NCBI RefSeq assembly: GCF_029962835.1
Contig: NC_080573.1
Location: forward strand, 34,837,001 to 34,901,000
Length of the DNA stretch: 64,000 nucleotides
Direction of reading: 5' to 3'
From: Magnolia sinica
Taxonomy: Eukaryota; Streptophyta; Magnoliopsida; Magnoliales; Magnoliaceae
A program made the translations under genes and the position numbers. The notes beneath the pieces are model-generated. The model did not search any database. It saw nothing but the letters and a program-made list of their open reading frames with translations, and was not told the origin of the DNA. Shown in pieces: positions 10,837 to 23,153 of the stretch (position 1 is the stretch's first letter; every line of letters starts with the position of its first letter).

Positions 10837-13800
10837 TGTAACACCCCGGTTCCTGGAACCCAAGTACACTACTCGTTTTCAAAAACCCGAGTGTTAACCT
10901 TTGAAATATCCTAAATTTCACATACATTTTTTTTATATTATCAGAGTTAGTAATCTAACAGAGTATAGCAATCAAGTATAAGAGGGAGTCCAAACATACA
11001 TAACCAAGGTTTCAAGTGGTTACCCAGAAACTTATACAAATCAATGTCTTAACATTTACAGAACATGACAACACAAATGTAATCGAGGATAGAGGGTCGT
11101 AAGGTAGTCTGACTCTTATTTCACATGCACACCAACATGCACATCCTCTGCATCCCCTGCACACTGATTACGGTTTGATAACGTCAATGACTATCCAATG
11201 AGGTATAACTCCCAAGATTTATCGCAGCATTAAGATAATTAAGCATAGTTATTAGAGACAGTATATAACAAATTACACAATGATTATCATGGGAATCAGA
11301 TAAGCTTCATCAAATACACATTCATTAATAAATCACACAAGATAATCTTGTTTAAATGCATGAATGGATGCACATCTCACAGACCTGGGGATGCACATCC
11401 AGCCGGTAAAAAGTCACACAAGGAGAACTAGCCACCCGAAAAAGTACTCAAAGGTACGCCCAAGGAGAACCAGGCACTCGGAGAAGACTATGACATATAG
11501 ATCATCCAGGGAAGAGTAGTCACCTGAAAAAGTACACGAAGGCACGCCCAAGAAGAACTAACCACCGGGAAAAGACCATAATAGATAGATCGCCCAAGGA
11601 GATCTAGCCACCCGAAAAAGTACATATGGTACGCCCAAGGAGAACTAGTCACCCGAAAAAGACTATAATAATATATAGATCGCCCAAGGGGATCTAGCCA
11701 CCCGAAAAAGTACTCAAAGTATGCCCAAGGAGAACTAGTCACCCTTAAAAGACCATAATAATATATAGATTGTCCAAAGAGATCTAGCCACCGGAAAAGT
11801 ACTCAAAGTATGCCCAAGGAGAACTAGTCACCCAGAAAAGACTGCATACCATGAAAATGCATGATTAGCCCAACCATTATTATTCCAAATTCAAACAATC
11901 AATTTAGGAAAGCTCAGAGATCACTATGGGGGGTTGGTCACCCAACATAGGCCGACAACTCAAGCATAGTGTCCCATTCCACCATCCCTGGCTCATGAGA
12001 CTAATAAATATGATGTTTTAAGTGTAACCCCTGCAACTAGTGGCCAATTGTAGTCCAACAAGTGGAACTTACCATCCCAAGGTTATATAGAATAATCCAT
12101 TAAAGCCACGTGAGGCAATTATTCCATAAAAGGCACAAGGGCCAAATATTCCATTTAATTGTACGATAAGAAGGGATTATTCCCCAAAAGTCATGTAGGC
12201 CTAAATGATTCTGTAAGATGATAAGCCCACAATGTAAATTCGTTTAATCCGTAACACTGGTGACCAGTAGTTCAAGGATTTCCTAAAAACATCATAAAAT
12301 AACCGCCGGTGGCAAAGCAAGCCAAGCACATTGTCAAGAGTAATTACACATGTAAAGAGGAATATTTAAGATCTATCGCATGTTCATATTTGAATATAAA
12401 TCTAACCATCAGTCATTATAAATAATTACTCAATTAGAAACTAGCATTTATCAACAATTTCACTAAGTATTATTTTAGGCAAGAGATGAAATAAGCAAGC
12501 TACGCTAACTATCAAGATGTGGAAAAGCTTGAAGGGTGATCCTCACCTTTCAGGAGTTGGTTCGTCTCCCGATGATGCTAAAGTTAATCGTACCTGCCCT
12601 AGTTCAAGATCTACCAAAATTAGAATATTTTAAGGGGTTAGATTTCAATGTTATTAACTTGCACGATTTTGATCAAGGCTTAGGGTTTAGATCATGCGGA
12701 TTAATTTTAAGCTTAGGTTTTAGAACTCCATCCTGATTTTTGTGAAATGAATAAAATAATATTCATATTAAAGCATTGAATGATGGTATTAATAATGATA
12801 ATTCACGAGTTGATATTAACATACGAACAATACCTAATCTTATTATTGCATAACTAATAGTCTAATAAATGATGCAAGTAATATCAAATTAATAATAATA
12901 ATAGAATAAGTACCAATAACAGTCTAGTAAGAACTAATGCTAATAGTCATATTAATACTGCTATGATGAAAATAATAATGATAATATTATTATTTTAAAA
13001 ATATAATTATACTAATCCTTAACTCATACTTTAATAGTAATAATAATATAATAATCACTAGTAACATAATACTAACAAGAATAATAGAAGGAGTTTAACA
13101 CTTGACTCACTTAGCTATGAGATTCAACCCATGCCTGACCCAGCTCATTCTTAACACAGCGGGTCGACTCACTGAGTCACTCATCTTGACTCCCTCACTC
13201 TTCTTCCTTTCTTTCTTCTTTTCCCTTTTCTTTTTCCTTCCTTCTTCAGTTCTCACTCTCCCTGGACTGAGCCTGCGCCTGTTCGAATCAACTGGTTTCG
13301 AGTTGAAACCTAGCTAGCTTAAACTCAGTGAGTCGAGTACGTTTGACTCAGTTCCACTGAGTCAAGCCTAATCGCAACCTGACACCCATCTCTCCCTCCA
13401 TCTTCTTCTCTCTTTCTCTTTCATTCACTCCCTGTGAAGTTTCACAGGTTCTGGACTCGGGCAGAGCTCGACTTGACTCGGCAGCACTCGACCCGACTCA
13501 TTCACCGAGTCGATGATCTGCCCGACTCGGCAGCGACCACACACGCCCTCTCTTTCTCTTCAACTTCTTTCTCCTCTCTCTCTCTTTGTATCTTCTTCTC
13601 CTCCCTCCTGTTGGAAGACATCCAGCAACAGCGAACTCAGCCAGGCTCGACGTTCCAACTCACTGAGTCGGTTGGTGTAGCAAGAACGGCTCAGCTTCCC
13701 TTCCTTTCTTTCTTGCCTTCTTCTTCTTCTCTCTTCCTGGTTTCCTTTCTTCTCTCACGCCTTCCATTTCTTCTTTTTTTCTTCTTCTGCCTTTCTACTG

Positions 13801-14814
13801 CTAGGAGGACTACAAAGGCGCTGGACTCACCCTAATTCGAACTGAGTCAACTGGCTCATTGCAGCAGGAAGAACGACACCTTTCCTTTCTCTCTCTCCAT
13901 CTTTCCATTTTCCGTGTGGACTTGATGGATAGTTCAGATCACCTGGACCTGGTTAGATGGTGGGCCCCGGCTTGTTACAAACAGACTTTCTCTGTTTAAA
14001 CCGTAGTTGGGTGGTAAAAGAAGGAAAAGGAGAGGAAATCTCTCTCTCTCTCTCTCTCTCTGTTTTTTTTTTAATTTCCATCGAGTTAACGCCCGATTAA
14101 CTAGGTTTCGATCCAGTGCACTACCGGTGCACTTCCCCTGATGCACATGCACACAAATGTGGGGTCCACTGTGATGAAATTGATAAATCCACCCCATTCA
14201 TTCATTTCACAGGCTTAAATTTAGGATCCCAACCTAATCGAGAGGTAGGTCCCTCACTAAAGTGGGCCCTATTTCCACGATCTTTGCGAGTTTAAGAACA
14301 TTTTTCAACTTGAATCGCCACATATCTAAATGATCCCAAGGGTCCTTAGTTCATTTTGCAATACCATTTTAAGGTAGGAGATTGAAAATGAGGCAGATCC
14401 AAAGCTTGGGTGGTCCATACTAATAGATTTATAACTTTTAGGTGTTGATTACATTGATCCATTGAACAGATTAGTTCCAATTTGGACATTAAAAGTGTCC
14501 TAGGGTTCATCTAGATGAAGATCTATGGTTGAATTAGTGGCCTAATGGTTTAAGCGTGATGATCAGGTGGAAGGCCTTTAAGTTGGACCATGATTAATGG
14601 TGGATCTGGTGATCTACAACTCCGATTTGATTCTCAAGGTTTACTTTTTCGAATGAATGTGATTGTCCCTCTCCAGGATCAATAGATGGGATGGGCAGAT
14701 TTTAAATGATTAGTTACTAGTGAATATCGTAGGTTGTAGGTGTACGTTCATACAAGTTTGTTAACTTAAACTACAATGGTAACACTCGAGTACTGAAAAG
14801 TACGGGGTGTTACA
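10837..14814 (-). repeat. LARD 3' LTR (left copy)
   Basis: Begins tgtaacaccccggttcctgg and ends gtacggggtgttaca. It contains a tandem repeat field (11400-11850), AT-rich spacer (about 12360-13080), pyrimidine-rich sequence with an nnnactcgac/gactcg theme (about 13100-13900) and a CT microsatellite (14041-14060). Short open frames such as 13434-13835 are low-complexity and are not supported as genes. Confidence 0.93.
11400..11850. repeat. Tandem repeats in LARD LTR (about 45/90 bp)
   Basis: Repeated phrases cgcccaaggagaactagtca and cacccgaaaaagtactcaaa alternate with gatctagccacccg, giving a dimeric unit of about 90 bp. The same field is present in the other LTR at about 16910-17350. Confidence 0.88.
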
Positions 14815-14830
14815 ATCTACCCCCCTTAAA
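14815..14830 (-). promoter_or_regulatory. LARD polypurine tract (adjoining 3' LTR)
   Basis: On the minus strand aaggggggtagat runs straight into the LTR start tgtaacacc. A second, nearly identical copy sits 160 bp inside, at about 14978-14995. Confidence 0.85.
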
Positions 14831-15639
14831 GAGAATTTCATCCCCGAAATTCAACATTCCTTTCATCACTATGAACGCGAGCATCTATTTTACGGTATTT
14901 CTAATCCTTCACTAATTTCCTTCGAATTAGATTTGTGTGTAAAAATGTATGCAATTATTTATCAAAATTGGGGTTGTTACAATCTACCCCCCTTAAAGAA
15001 GAATCTCGCCCTTGGGATTCGCTGGCGCACATCCCAATTAACATTTCAGATAACAAGTTTGTCCTGTTGATGTACTTTATCACATTTATTATATATATAT
15101 ATATATATAAATTTATTTATTTATTTCTGTTCTAACCTAGATTTTGTTGGTCTCTATTTAATTTTTGTTAAAATTCTTATACCTCCATCATAATAAATCT
15201 ACTAACGTATATAGGTTCTACTAGATGTTAAATATCCTTTTTAGCATTTACCTAAGCTAGGGAATATTTTAATGTCTAATGACCTAACAATTGTCTATAG
15301 TATTCACTGGGCTCTCAAGTTCAATTATTTGATATTTAGTTGTACCGTAATATTTAGTTGTAATGTAATATTTATATGATATTTAGTTATAACTTCATAT
15401 CTAATCAGTTTTAATTGCTGAAATTTACGAGAATTATCATCTCTAATTAATGAGACGCATTAGGGAAATTAAATTATATTCCCTAGTGGAGTTCCTTAAA
15501 TTTATAGGAGTGCTGATGTACTATTCGATGTACCATATGGTGTTAGGATTTCCTAACATTCTTAAATTGTCTCATTTACCGAATGATTGTAATAAGGTTA
15601 TTTCTAACCAAGAGATTTTTGGGAAATTTCATATCCTAG

Positions 15640-16230
15640 ATTTCAAAATTTTGTTGCATGGGAGCCAAGTCTAAAGGATGCTATTGTATAATCTTAATTA
15701 CATCATAATTGCCATCATTCTCCCATGGCATCTTAGTTTTAGTTTCTAAGATTCAAATAACTAAGTCTAGAAGTTTCAAAGGAGCCAAAAATTTTGCATC
15801 ACTATGTTTAAAGTTTTCCTTAATTCTAAGGGAGTTCTAAATAAATTCACATGGCTTTTATAATAACTTTCTAAGGAGACCTAGTGTTTGGTTTCTAAGT
15901 TTAGACAACTAGTAGTCCATAATGGGAATCTAAATTTAATTTCTACGTTCAAACAACTAAACTCGAACTTTCCTACGGGGCCTAAGGTTTTACGTCTCTA
16001 TGTTCACAATTTTCATAATTCCTAAGTAATTCCAACCAAATTTGAATGGCTATCCTAATTATTTCAAGGGAACCTAAGTTTGGTTAACTACATTCCCTGG
16101 CTTCCCTGATTTAAAGGGAATTCCACATACATTCAAATGGTTAAATAATTTCAAATGGGACTTAAGTTTAGGTCTCTATGTTCTCAAAATTTCCCTAAGT
16201 CTATGGGAGATTCTACTAAGTTTCAACCTC
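15640..16230. repeat. Degenerate 180-195 bp tandem repeat in LARD interior
   Basis: Three related units share anchors of the type (c/g)t(c)tctatgttcacaa followed by attctaagggagttcta and then a cacatggct-like string. Anchor starts at about 15796, 15993 and 16171 give spacings of about 197 and 178 bp. Identity between units is modest, perhaps 65-75% by eye. Confidence 0.6.
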
Positions 16231-16308
16231 TAATTCTAACATCATAACTTACAACATTTACGTTTTGTATAAGTTTGTTTCCCATAGGCAAGGTTTGTCT
16301 AAACTCTC

Positions 16309-16318
16309 TTTGATACCA
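16309..16318 (-). promoter_or_regulatory. LARD primer-binding site
   Basis: The plus strand reads ttgatacca next to the LTR edge at 16322. The reverse complement tggtatcaaa matches the first bases of an initiator-tRNA-Met PBS (tggtatcagagc), with decay after position 8. Confidence 0.75.
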
Positions 16319-16321
16319 TCT

Positions 16322-19300
16322 TATAACACCTCAGTTCCTGGAACTCGAGTACACTACTCGTTTTCCAAAAACTCGAGTGTTAACCTTTGAAATATCCCAA
16401 ATTTCACATACATTTTTTTATATATATTATCAGAGTTAGTAATCTAGCAGAGTATGAGCAATCAAGTATAAGAGGGAGTCCAAATATACATAACCAAGGT
16501 TTCGAGTGGTTACCCAAAAACTTATACAAATCAATGTCTTAACTTTTACAGAACATGACAGCACAAATTAAACACAAATGTAATCGATGATAGAGGGTCG
16601 AAAGGTAGTCTAGCTCCTCCTATTTCACATGCACACCAACATGTGCATCATCTGCATCCCGTGCACATTGATTACGGTTTGATAGCGTCAATGGCTATCC
16701 AGTGAGGTACAACCCCCAAGATTTATCGTAACATCAAGATAATTAAGCATAGTTATTAGAGACAGTATATAACAAATTACACAATGATTATCATGGGAAT
16801 CAGATAAGGTTCATCAAATACGCATTCATTAATAAATCACACAAGATAATCTTATTTAAATGCATGAATACATGCACATGCTCACAGACCTGGGGATGCA
16901 CATCCAGCTAGTAAAAAGTCACCCAAGGAGAACTAGCCACCTGAAAAAGTACTCAAAGGTACACCCAAGGAGAACCAGCCACTCGGAGAAGACTATGACA
17001 TATAGATCGTCTAGGGAAGACTAGTCACCTGAAAAAGTACACGAAGGCATGACCAAGGAGAACTAACCACCGGGAAAAGACCACAATAGATAGATCGCCC
17101 AAGGAGATCTAGCCACCCGAAAAAGTACACATGATACGCCCAAGGAGAACTAGTCACCCGGAAAAGACTATAATAATATATAGATCGCCTAAGGGGATCT
17201 GGCCACCTGAAAAAGTACTCAAAGTATGCCCAAGGAGAACTAGTCACCTGGAAAAGACCATAATAATATATAGATTGTCCAAAGAGATCTAGCTACTCGG
17301 AAAAGTACTCAAAGTATGCCCAAGGAGAACTAGTCACCCAGAAAAGACTGCATGCCATGAAAATGCATGATTAACTCAACCGTTATTATTCCAAATTCAA
17401 ACAATCAATTTAGAAAAGTTCAAAGGTCACTATGGGGGGTTGGTCACCTAGCATAGGCCGACAGCTCAGGCATAGTGTCCCATTCCACCATCCCTAACTC
17501 ATGAGACTAATAAATATGATGTTTTAAGGGTAACCCCTGCAACTAGTGGCCAATTGTAGTCTAACAAGTGGAACTTACCATCGCAAGGTTATATAGAATA
17601 ATCCATTAAAGCCACATGGGGAAATTATTTCATAAAAGCCGCAAGGGTCGTATATTCCATTTAATGGTACGATAAGAAGGGATTATTCCCCAAAAGTCAT
17701 ATGGGCCTAAATGATTCCGTAAGATGATAAGCCCACAACGTAAATTCATTTAATCTGTAACACTGGAGAGCAGTACTTCGAGGATTTCCTAAAAACATCA
17801 TGAGATAACCGCAAGTGGCAAAGCAAGCCAAGCACATTGTCAAGAGTAATTACACATGTAAAGAGGAATATTTAAGATATATCGCATGTTCATATTTGAA
17901 TATAAATCTAACCATCAGTCATTATAAAGAATTACTCAATTCAAAACTAGCATATATCAACAATTTCACCATGTATTATTTTAGGCAAGAGATGAAATAA
18001 GCAAGTTACGCTAACTATCAAGATGTGGAAAAGCTTGAAGGGTGATCCTCACCTTTCAAGAGTTGGTTCGTCTCCCGATGATGCTAGAGTTAATCGTACC
18101 CGCCCTAGTTCAAGATTTAACAAAATTAGAATATTTTAAGGGGTTAGATTTTAATGTTATTAAACTTGCATGATTTTGATCAAGGCTTAGGGTTTAGATC
18201 ATGCAGATTAATTTTAAGCTTAGGTTTTAGAACTCATCCTGATTTTTGTGAAATGAATAAAATAATTTTCATATTAAAGCATTGAATGATGGTATTAATA
18301 ATGATAATTCACGAGTTGATATTAACATACCAACAATACCTAATATTATGATTGCATAACTAATAGTTTAATAAATAATGCAAGTAATATCAAATTAACA
18401 ATAATAATAGAATAAGTACCAACAACAGTCTAGTAAGAACTAATACTAATAGTCATATTAATATTGCTACGATGAAAATAATAATGATAATATTATTATT
18501 TAAAAATTATTATTATACTAATCCTTAACTCATACTTTAATAGTAATAATAATATAATAATCATTGGTAACATAATACTAACTGGAATAATAGAAGGAGT
18601 TTGAGACTTGACTCAACTAGTTGTGAGATTTGACCCATGCCTGACCCAGCTCATTCTTGACACAGCGGGTCGACTCACTAAGTCACTCATCTTGACTCCC
18701 TCACTCTTCTTCTTTTTTTCTTCTTTTCTTTCTTCTTTTCCTTTTTCTTTTTCCTTCCTTCTTCCGTTCTCACCCTCCCTGGACTGAGCTTGCTCTTATT
18801 CGAATCAACTAGTTTCGAGTTGAAACCCAGCTGGCTCAAACTCAGTGAGTCGAGTACGTTTGACTCAGTTCCGCTGAGTCAAGCCCAATCGCAACCTGAC
18901 ACCCATCTCTCCCTCCATCTTCTTCTCTCTTTCTCTTTCATTCATTCCCTATGAAGTTTCACAGGTTCTGAACTCGGGCAGAGCTCGACTTGACTCGACA
19001 GCACTCGACTCGACTCGTTCACTGTGTCGATGATCTGCCCGACTTGGCAGTGACCACACACACCCTCTCTTTCTCTTCAACTTCTTTCTCCTCTCTCTCT
19101 CTCTCTATATCTTCTTCTCCTCCCTCTTGCTGGAAGACATCTAGCAATAGCAAACTCAGCCAGGCTCGACATTCCAACTCACTGAGTCAGTTGGTGTAGC
19201 AAGAACGGCTCAGCTTCCCTTCCTTTCTTTCTCGCCTTCTCCTTATCCTCTCTTCCCGGTTTCCCTTCTTCTCTCTCGCCTTCCATTTCTGCTTCTCCTC

Positions 19301-19554
19301 TTCTTCTGCCTTTCTACTGCTAGGAGGACTATAGAAGTGCTAGACTTAGCCCGATTCGAACCGAGTCGACTGGCTCAGTGCAGCAGGGAGAACGACGCCT
19401 TTCCTTTCTCTCTCTATCTTTCCATTTTTCGTGCAGACTTGATGGACGGTTCATGTCACCTGGACCTGGTCAAATGGTGGGGCCCAGCTTATTGCAAAAA
19501 GACTTTCTCCGTTTAAAGCGCAGCTGGTGGTAAAAGAAGGAAAAGGAGAGGAAA

Positions 19555-19585
<31 letters not shown>

Positions 19586-20333
19586 TTTCCATCGAGTCAG
19601 TGCCCGATTGACTGGGTTTTCGATCTAGTGCACTGTCGGTGCACTTCCCCTGATGCACATGCACACAAATGTGGGGTCCAATGTGATGAAATTAATAAAT
19701 ACACCCCATCCATTCATTTCTCAAGCTTAAATCTAGGATCCTAACCTGATTTAGAGGTATGTCCCTCACTAAAGTGGGCCCTATTTTCATGATCTTTGCG
19801 AGTTTAAGAACATTTTTCAACTTGAATCGTCACATATCTAAAGGATCCCAAGGGTCCTCAGTTCATTTTACAATACCATTTTAAGGTAGGAGATTGAAGA
19901 TGAGGCAAATCTAAAGCTTGGGTGGTCCATACTAATAGATTTATAACTTTTAGGTGTTGATTACATTGATCCGTCGATCAGATTAGTTCCAATTTGGACA
20001 TTGGCGGTTAAAAGTGTCCTAGGGTTCATCTAGATGAAGATCTATGGTCGAATTAGTGGTTTAATGGTTTAAGCATGATGATCAAGTGGAAGACCTTTAA
20101 GTTGGACCCTGATTAATGGTGGATTTGGTGATCTACGACTCCGATTTGATGCTCAAGGTTTACTTTTTCTAATGAATGCGATTGTCCCTCTATAGGATCA
20201 ATAGATGGGATGGGAAGATTTTAAATGATTAGTTGCTAGTGAATATCGTAGGTTGTAGGTGTACGTTCATACAAGTTTGCTAACTTAAACTACAATGGTA
20301 ACACCCGAGTACTAAAAAGTACGGGGTGTTACA
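16322..20333 (-). repeat. LARD 5' LTR (right copy)
   Basis: Starts tataacacctcagttcctgg (terminal TG changed to TA) and ends ggggtgttaca. It is collinear with 10837-14814 over its whole length, including the tandem repeat field (16910-17350), the AT-rich spacer and the CT tract near 19556-19580. Confidence 0.93.
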
Positions 20334-20338
20334 CCACT
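20334..20338. repeat. Target-site duplication of the LARD, right
   Basis: ccact, a perfect match to 10832-10836, followed by ctgagagataag, which continues the copia LTR. Confidence 0.95.
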
Positions 20339-21330
20339 CTGAGAGATAAGTTAGTGATATTCTTTAGCTATTTAGTGCTCATTTAATATTCTCTTTAATT
20401 AACTTTTTGCATTTGATTTTGTATTCTACATTCCAAGCTTATTTGAAGAATGGATTAAAATTTTCCCATTTCTTGGGATCAAAATCAAATCAAGCTAGCC
20501 CAAGGTGATTTAATCTAAAATCCATTTAGAACTTAGAACCATTTCATAAGTGAGTGTAAACATTGAACTTCTACTCCGAATTGGTTCTACCGGGCTGCAA
20601 CAAAGGAAAATATCCAGATAAGTATATTACTATTTTGTAAATCTATTCTTTTGGTTTATTTGAGATTATGCCAGAAAAATCTCTTTCTTTTAGTTTGTCT
20701 GAGGTGATCCAGAAAACTCAGGAGTTTTTGAATTGTGTAAGCCCACTTGAAAGACACAATTGTGAGGGTTTTAGGTGAACCTTGAAAAACCTATTTCATA
20801 GTGAATGTTAATATCCACTGTGTGAGGATATTAGGAGTGGAGTAGTTGTGTGGCTATTTTTCTAAACAGTTGGTGTACACACAAGCGATCCACTATAATT
20901 TCTGGTCCTGTGGTGATTGATTGATTATTTCATTATGTGGATGTTGTAATTTCCCTTTATGCATTTGTGGAGAATGTTTAATCTTTTTTATGCTAGTGTG
21001 TGAATGTTATAATAGCTTAGTTTCTTTCTTTGCTATTTTATTCTTTATTCCTCTGTATCAGTTTGAGATTTTCATACATAGACTGTTCTAAGAATCAGGT
21101 TGTCCTACCATAAGCCATTAGTTTTTGGTGTAAGGTTGTCCTCAGAACAACATCTGTATCAATCTCTCAATACTTGTACATTTAAGGTTGTTTTACATTT
21201 CTACATTGTGGGATTGTTTAAGTGTTACCTTTATTTATATTTGTTTATTTCCGCATTTAATTTTTAATTTGGCATAGTCCTATTCACCCCCTCCCCTCCC
21301 CCCTCTAGGACACTTAGCTCGGCCTTTTCA
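20339..21330 (+). repeat. Copia 5' LTR, right part (R/U5)
   Basis: Continues the LTR from ctgagagataagttag to its end ttttca at 21330, two bases before the PBS. It is collinear with 29150-29582 of the 3' LTR. Two differences stand out: the 3' copy lacks about 158 bp between two gaattg hexamers (20578-20735 here), and it lacks everything from about 20905 on. Confidence 0.9.
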
Positions 21331-21332
21331 AG

Positions 21333-21344
21333 TGGTATCAGAGC
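21333..21344 (+). promoter_or_regulatory. Copia primer-binding site (tRNA-iMet)
   Basis: TGGTATCAGAGC, a perfect 12-base match to the common plant retrotransposon PBS, two bases after the LTR end. Confidence 0.95.
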
Positions 21345-21411
21345 CTAATAGCTCGCTTTAATTATTTTCTTTGGATTTATTTCTTGAGCTAATCGATCTG
21401 AGCTTTTTAAG

Positions 21412-23040
21412 ATGTCAAATTTTAATAGCCTTTCAGTCACTAGGCCTCCACCATTTGATGGCTCTAATTATGCCTATTGGAAAGCCAGAGTGAGGATTTT
21501 CTTAAAATTCATGGATGAGAGCATGTGGCAAGCCACGGTGACTAATTGGACCCCATCTGCCATTGAAGTAACTGGTACCGACGGATCTAAAACTATGAAA
21601 GTCGCGCCTTATTTCTCTTGGACCACTCTTCAGAAAAGTGATAGTAGTGTCAATGTAAAGGCTCTAAATACAATCACTTGCGCACTATCACCGGATGAAT
21701 TTAAGAGAATTATATCCTGTGATACTGAAAGTAAGCCTGACATATTTTAGAAATGACACACGAGGGAGCAACAATTGTCAAGAAATCTAAAGTCCAAATC
21801 CTCACAACCAAATTTGAGGAAATACGTATGGAAGAAAGTAAAACTTTCATGGACTTCTATATAAGATTGAATGACATTGTCAACTCTATGTGGGGTCTCA
21901 GTGATAGAATTTCAGAAAGTAAAGTCTGTGCAAAGATATTATGCTCGCTGCCTGAACAGTTCAATTCAAAGGTGAATGCCATCTAGGAACTTCGTGATAC
22001 AGATAATATGAGGGTAGAAGAATTAGTTGGCTCATTACAGACCTATGAGTTAAACTTTAAAGCTCTTAAAGGTAAATCCATCGCCCTTAAATCTTCTAAA
22101 CTTATTTCTCAAGAAAATAACAATTCTGATTTAGAAAATTCTAAAGATGATATGGCCCTTTTAGCTAAAAAGTTTTATAAGATTTTCAAAAGTAAAAAGA
22201 GGGTTGATTTGTAAAAACCTAATGAAAAGAAAAGATTTAGATCTAAAACTTGGAAATCTTTAAAAGACAGTCAATGTTACAACTGCCATGAATATGGGCA
22301 TCTAGCAAACAAGTGTCCTAAAAAGGACAAACCGAAAAAGAAAGGTATGTTGGCTACATGGGATGAATCTTCCTGCTCTGAAGCTTCTTCTAAGTCAGAA
22401 GATTCTGAAGCCGAGTCGGGTAATGATGTTAAAGCCCTAATGACTGTAGCCAAGTTCACTTTTTTAGATAATGATGATTCAATTAGTGAAGAAAATTTGA
22501 CTAGTGATCATAAAAATGAAGAAGATCTTCAGGATGCTTATAATGCCCTATACAAGGAAAGTTACAAAATTGTTGTAAAAATAAAACTTTAAAAAGAAAA
22601 GTTTTCAAAACTTTTTTAAAAAAAATTGATAATCTCATCTTAGAAAAATCACACATTTTAGATTGTTTTGAAAAAACTAAATGCGATTTAGATTTCAAAA
22701 CCTCCCTTGTTGAAAAACTAAAATCTGAAATTGAAAAGCTAAAACTAGAAGTCTCTTCACTTTTGAGTTTAAAAGACACTTAGATGTATGCCCAATGTGA
22801 TCCAAAGTTAGAAAAACTCTTATCTGGATCTAGAAAATGTGGCGATCGATCTACATTGTGCTACAACAAAAGTATTCCTCCCAAACATAAGAATACTCCA
22901 CTCACATTTTTGAAAGGAGAGTCTTCTAACTCAAAAGGGAAAAGTCTAAATCAAAATTGTTCTAAAAATGCTAAGACTTTTCAAAACTTAGACCTAAAAG
23001 CAACCATATCAACCATAAAAATCAGAATCGTAATCCTGTA
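21412..23040 (+). pseudogene. Sirevirus gag (frameshifted)
   Basis: The start ATG at 21412 opens MSNFNSL and PPPFDGSNYAYWKARV, the conserved N-terminus of copia gag (DUF4219/UBN2 type). The frame breaks at 21748 (stop) and continues in another frame from 21753 (MTHEGATIVKKSKVQ). Further stops lie at about 21984 and 22212. The CCHC knuckle CYNCHEYGHLANKC is intact at 22275-22316. An acidic, Ser/Glu-rich region (about 22347-22560) and a Lys-rich coiled-coil-like stretch follow, making a long gag as in Sireviruses. The role would be capsid formation and RNA packaging. It is disabled here. Confidence 0.88.
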
Positions 23041-23153
23041 GTTGAGAAAATTGTTGACTTACTTAAGGAGCTCTTAAAATCTAACTTAGTGGGTCAATCT
23101 TATATCAACTACGAACATAAGAAGACCAACTATACTCCTCACCCAAAACTATA

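Larger units (their letters stand above)
14815..16321 (-). other. LARD internal region, non-coding
   Basis: About 1.5 kb, AT-rich, with no gag, protease, RT or integrase similarity on either strand. At its left end two copies of a polypurine/5'-LTR-edge motif occur (14808-14830 and 14972-14995, tgttacaatctacccccctt). At its right end a degenerate tandem repeat of 180-195 bp is seen, with anchors ctatgtt at about 15796, 15993 and 16171. A TA-rich stretch lies near 15084-15125. Confidence 0.85.
10837..20333 (-). mobile_element. LARD-like non-autonomous LTR retrotransposon (9.5 kb)
   Basis: Two very long LTRs (10837-14814 and 16322-20333, about 4.0 kb each) flank a 1.5-kb internal region without any recognisable gag or pol. 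The ends are tgtaacacc and ggtgttaca, with a perfect 5-bp target duplication. Reading on the minus strand, a PBS (tggtatcaaa, 16309-16318) follows the right LTR and a polypurine tract (aaggggggtagatt) precedes the left one. These features fit a large retrotransposon derivative mobilised in trans by a gypsy-type element. LTR identity is about 90% by eye with many C/T differences, so it is not recent. Confidence 0.93.

Noticed and set aside
13434..13835. 133-codon frame rich in Ser, Phe and Leu
   Set aside because: Low-complexity pyrimidine tract within a LARD LTR. The corresponding region of the other LTR is frameshifted and shows no coding conservation.
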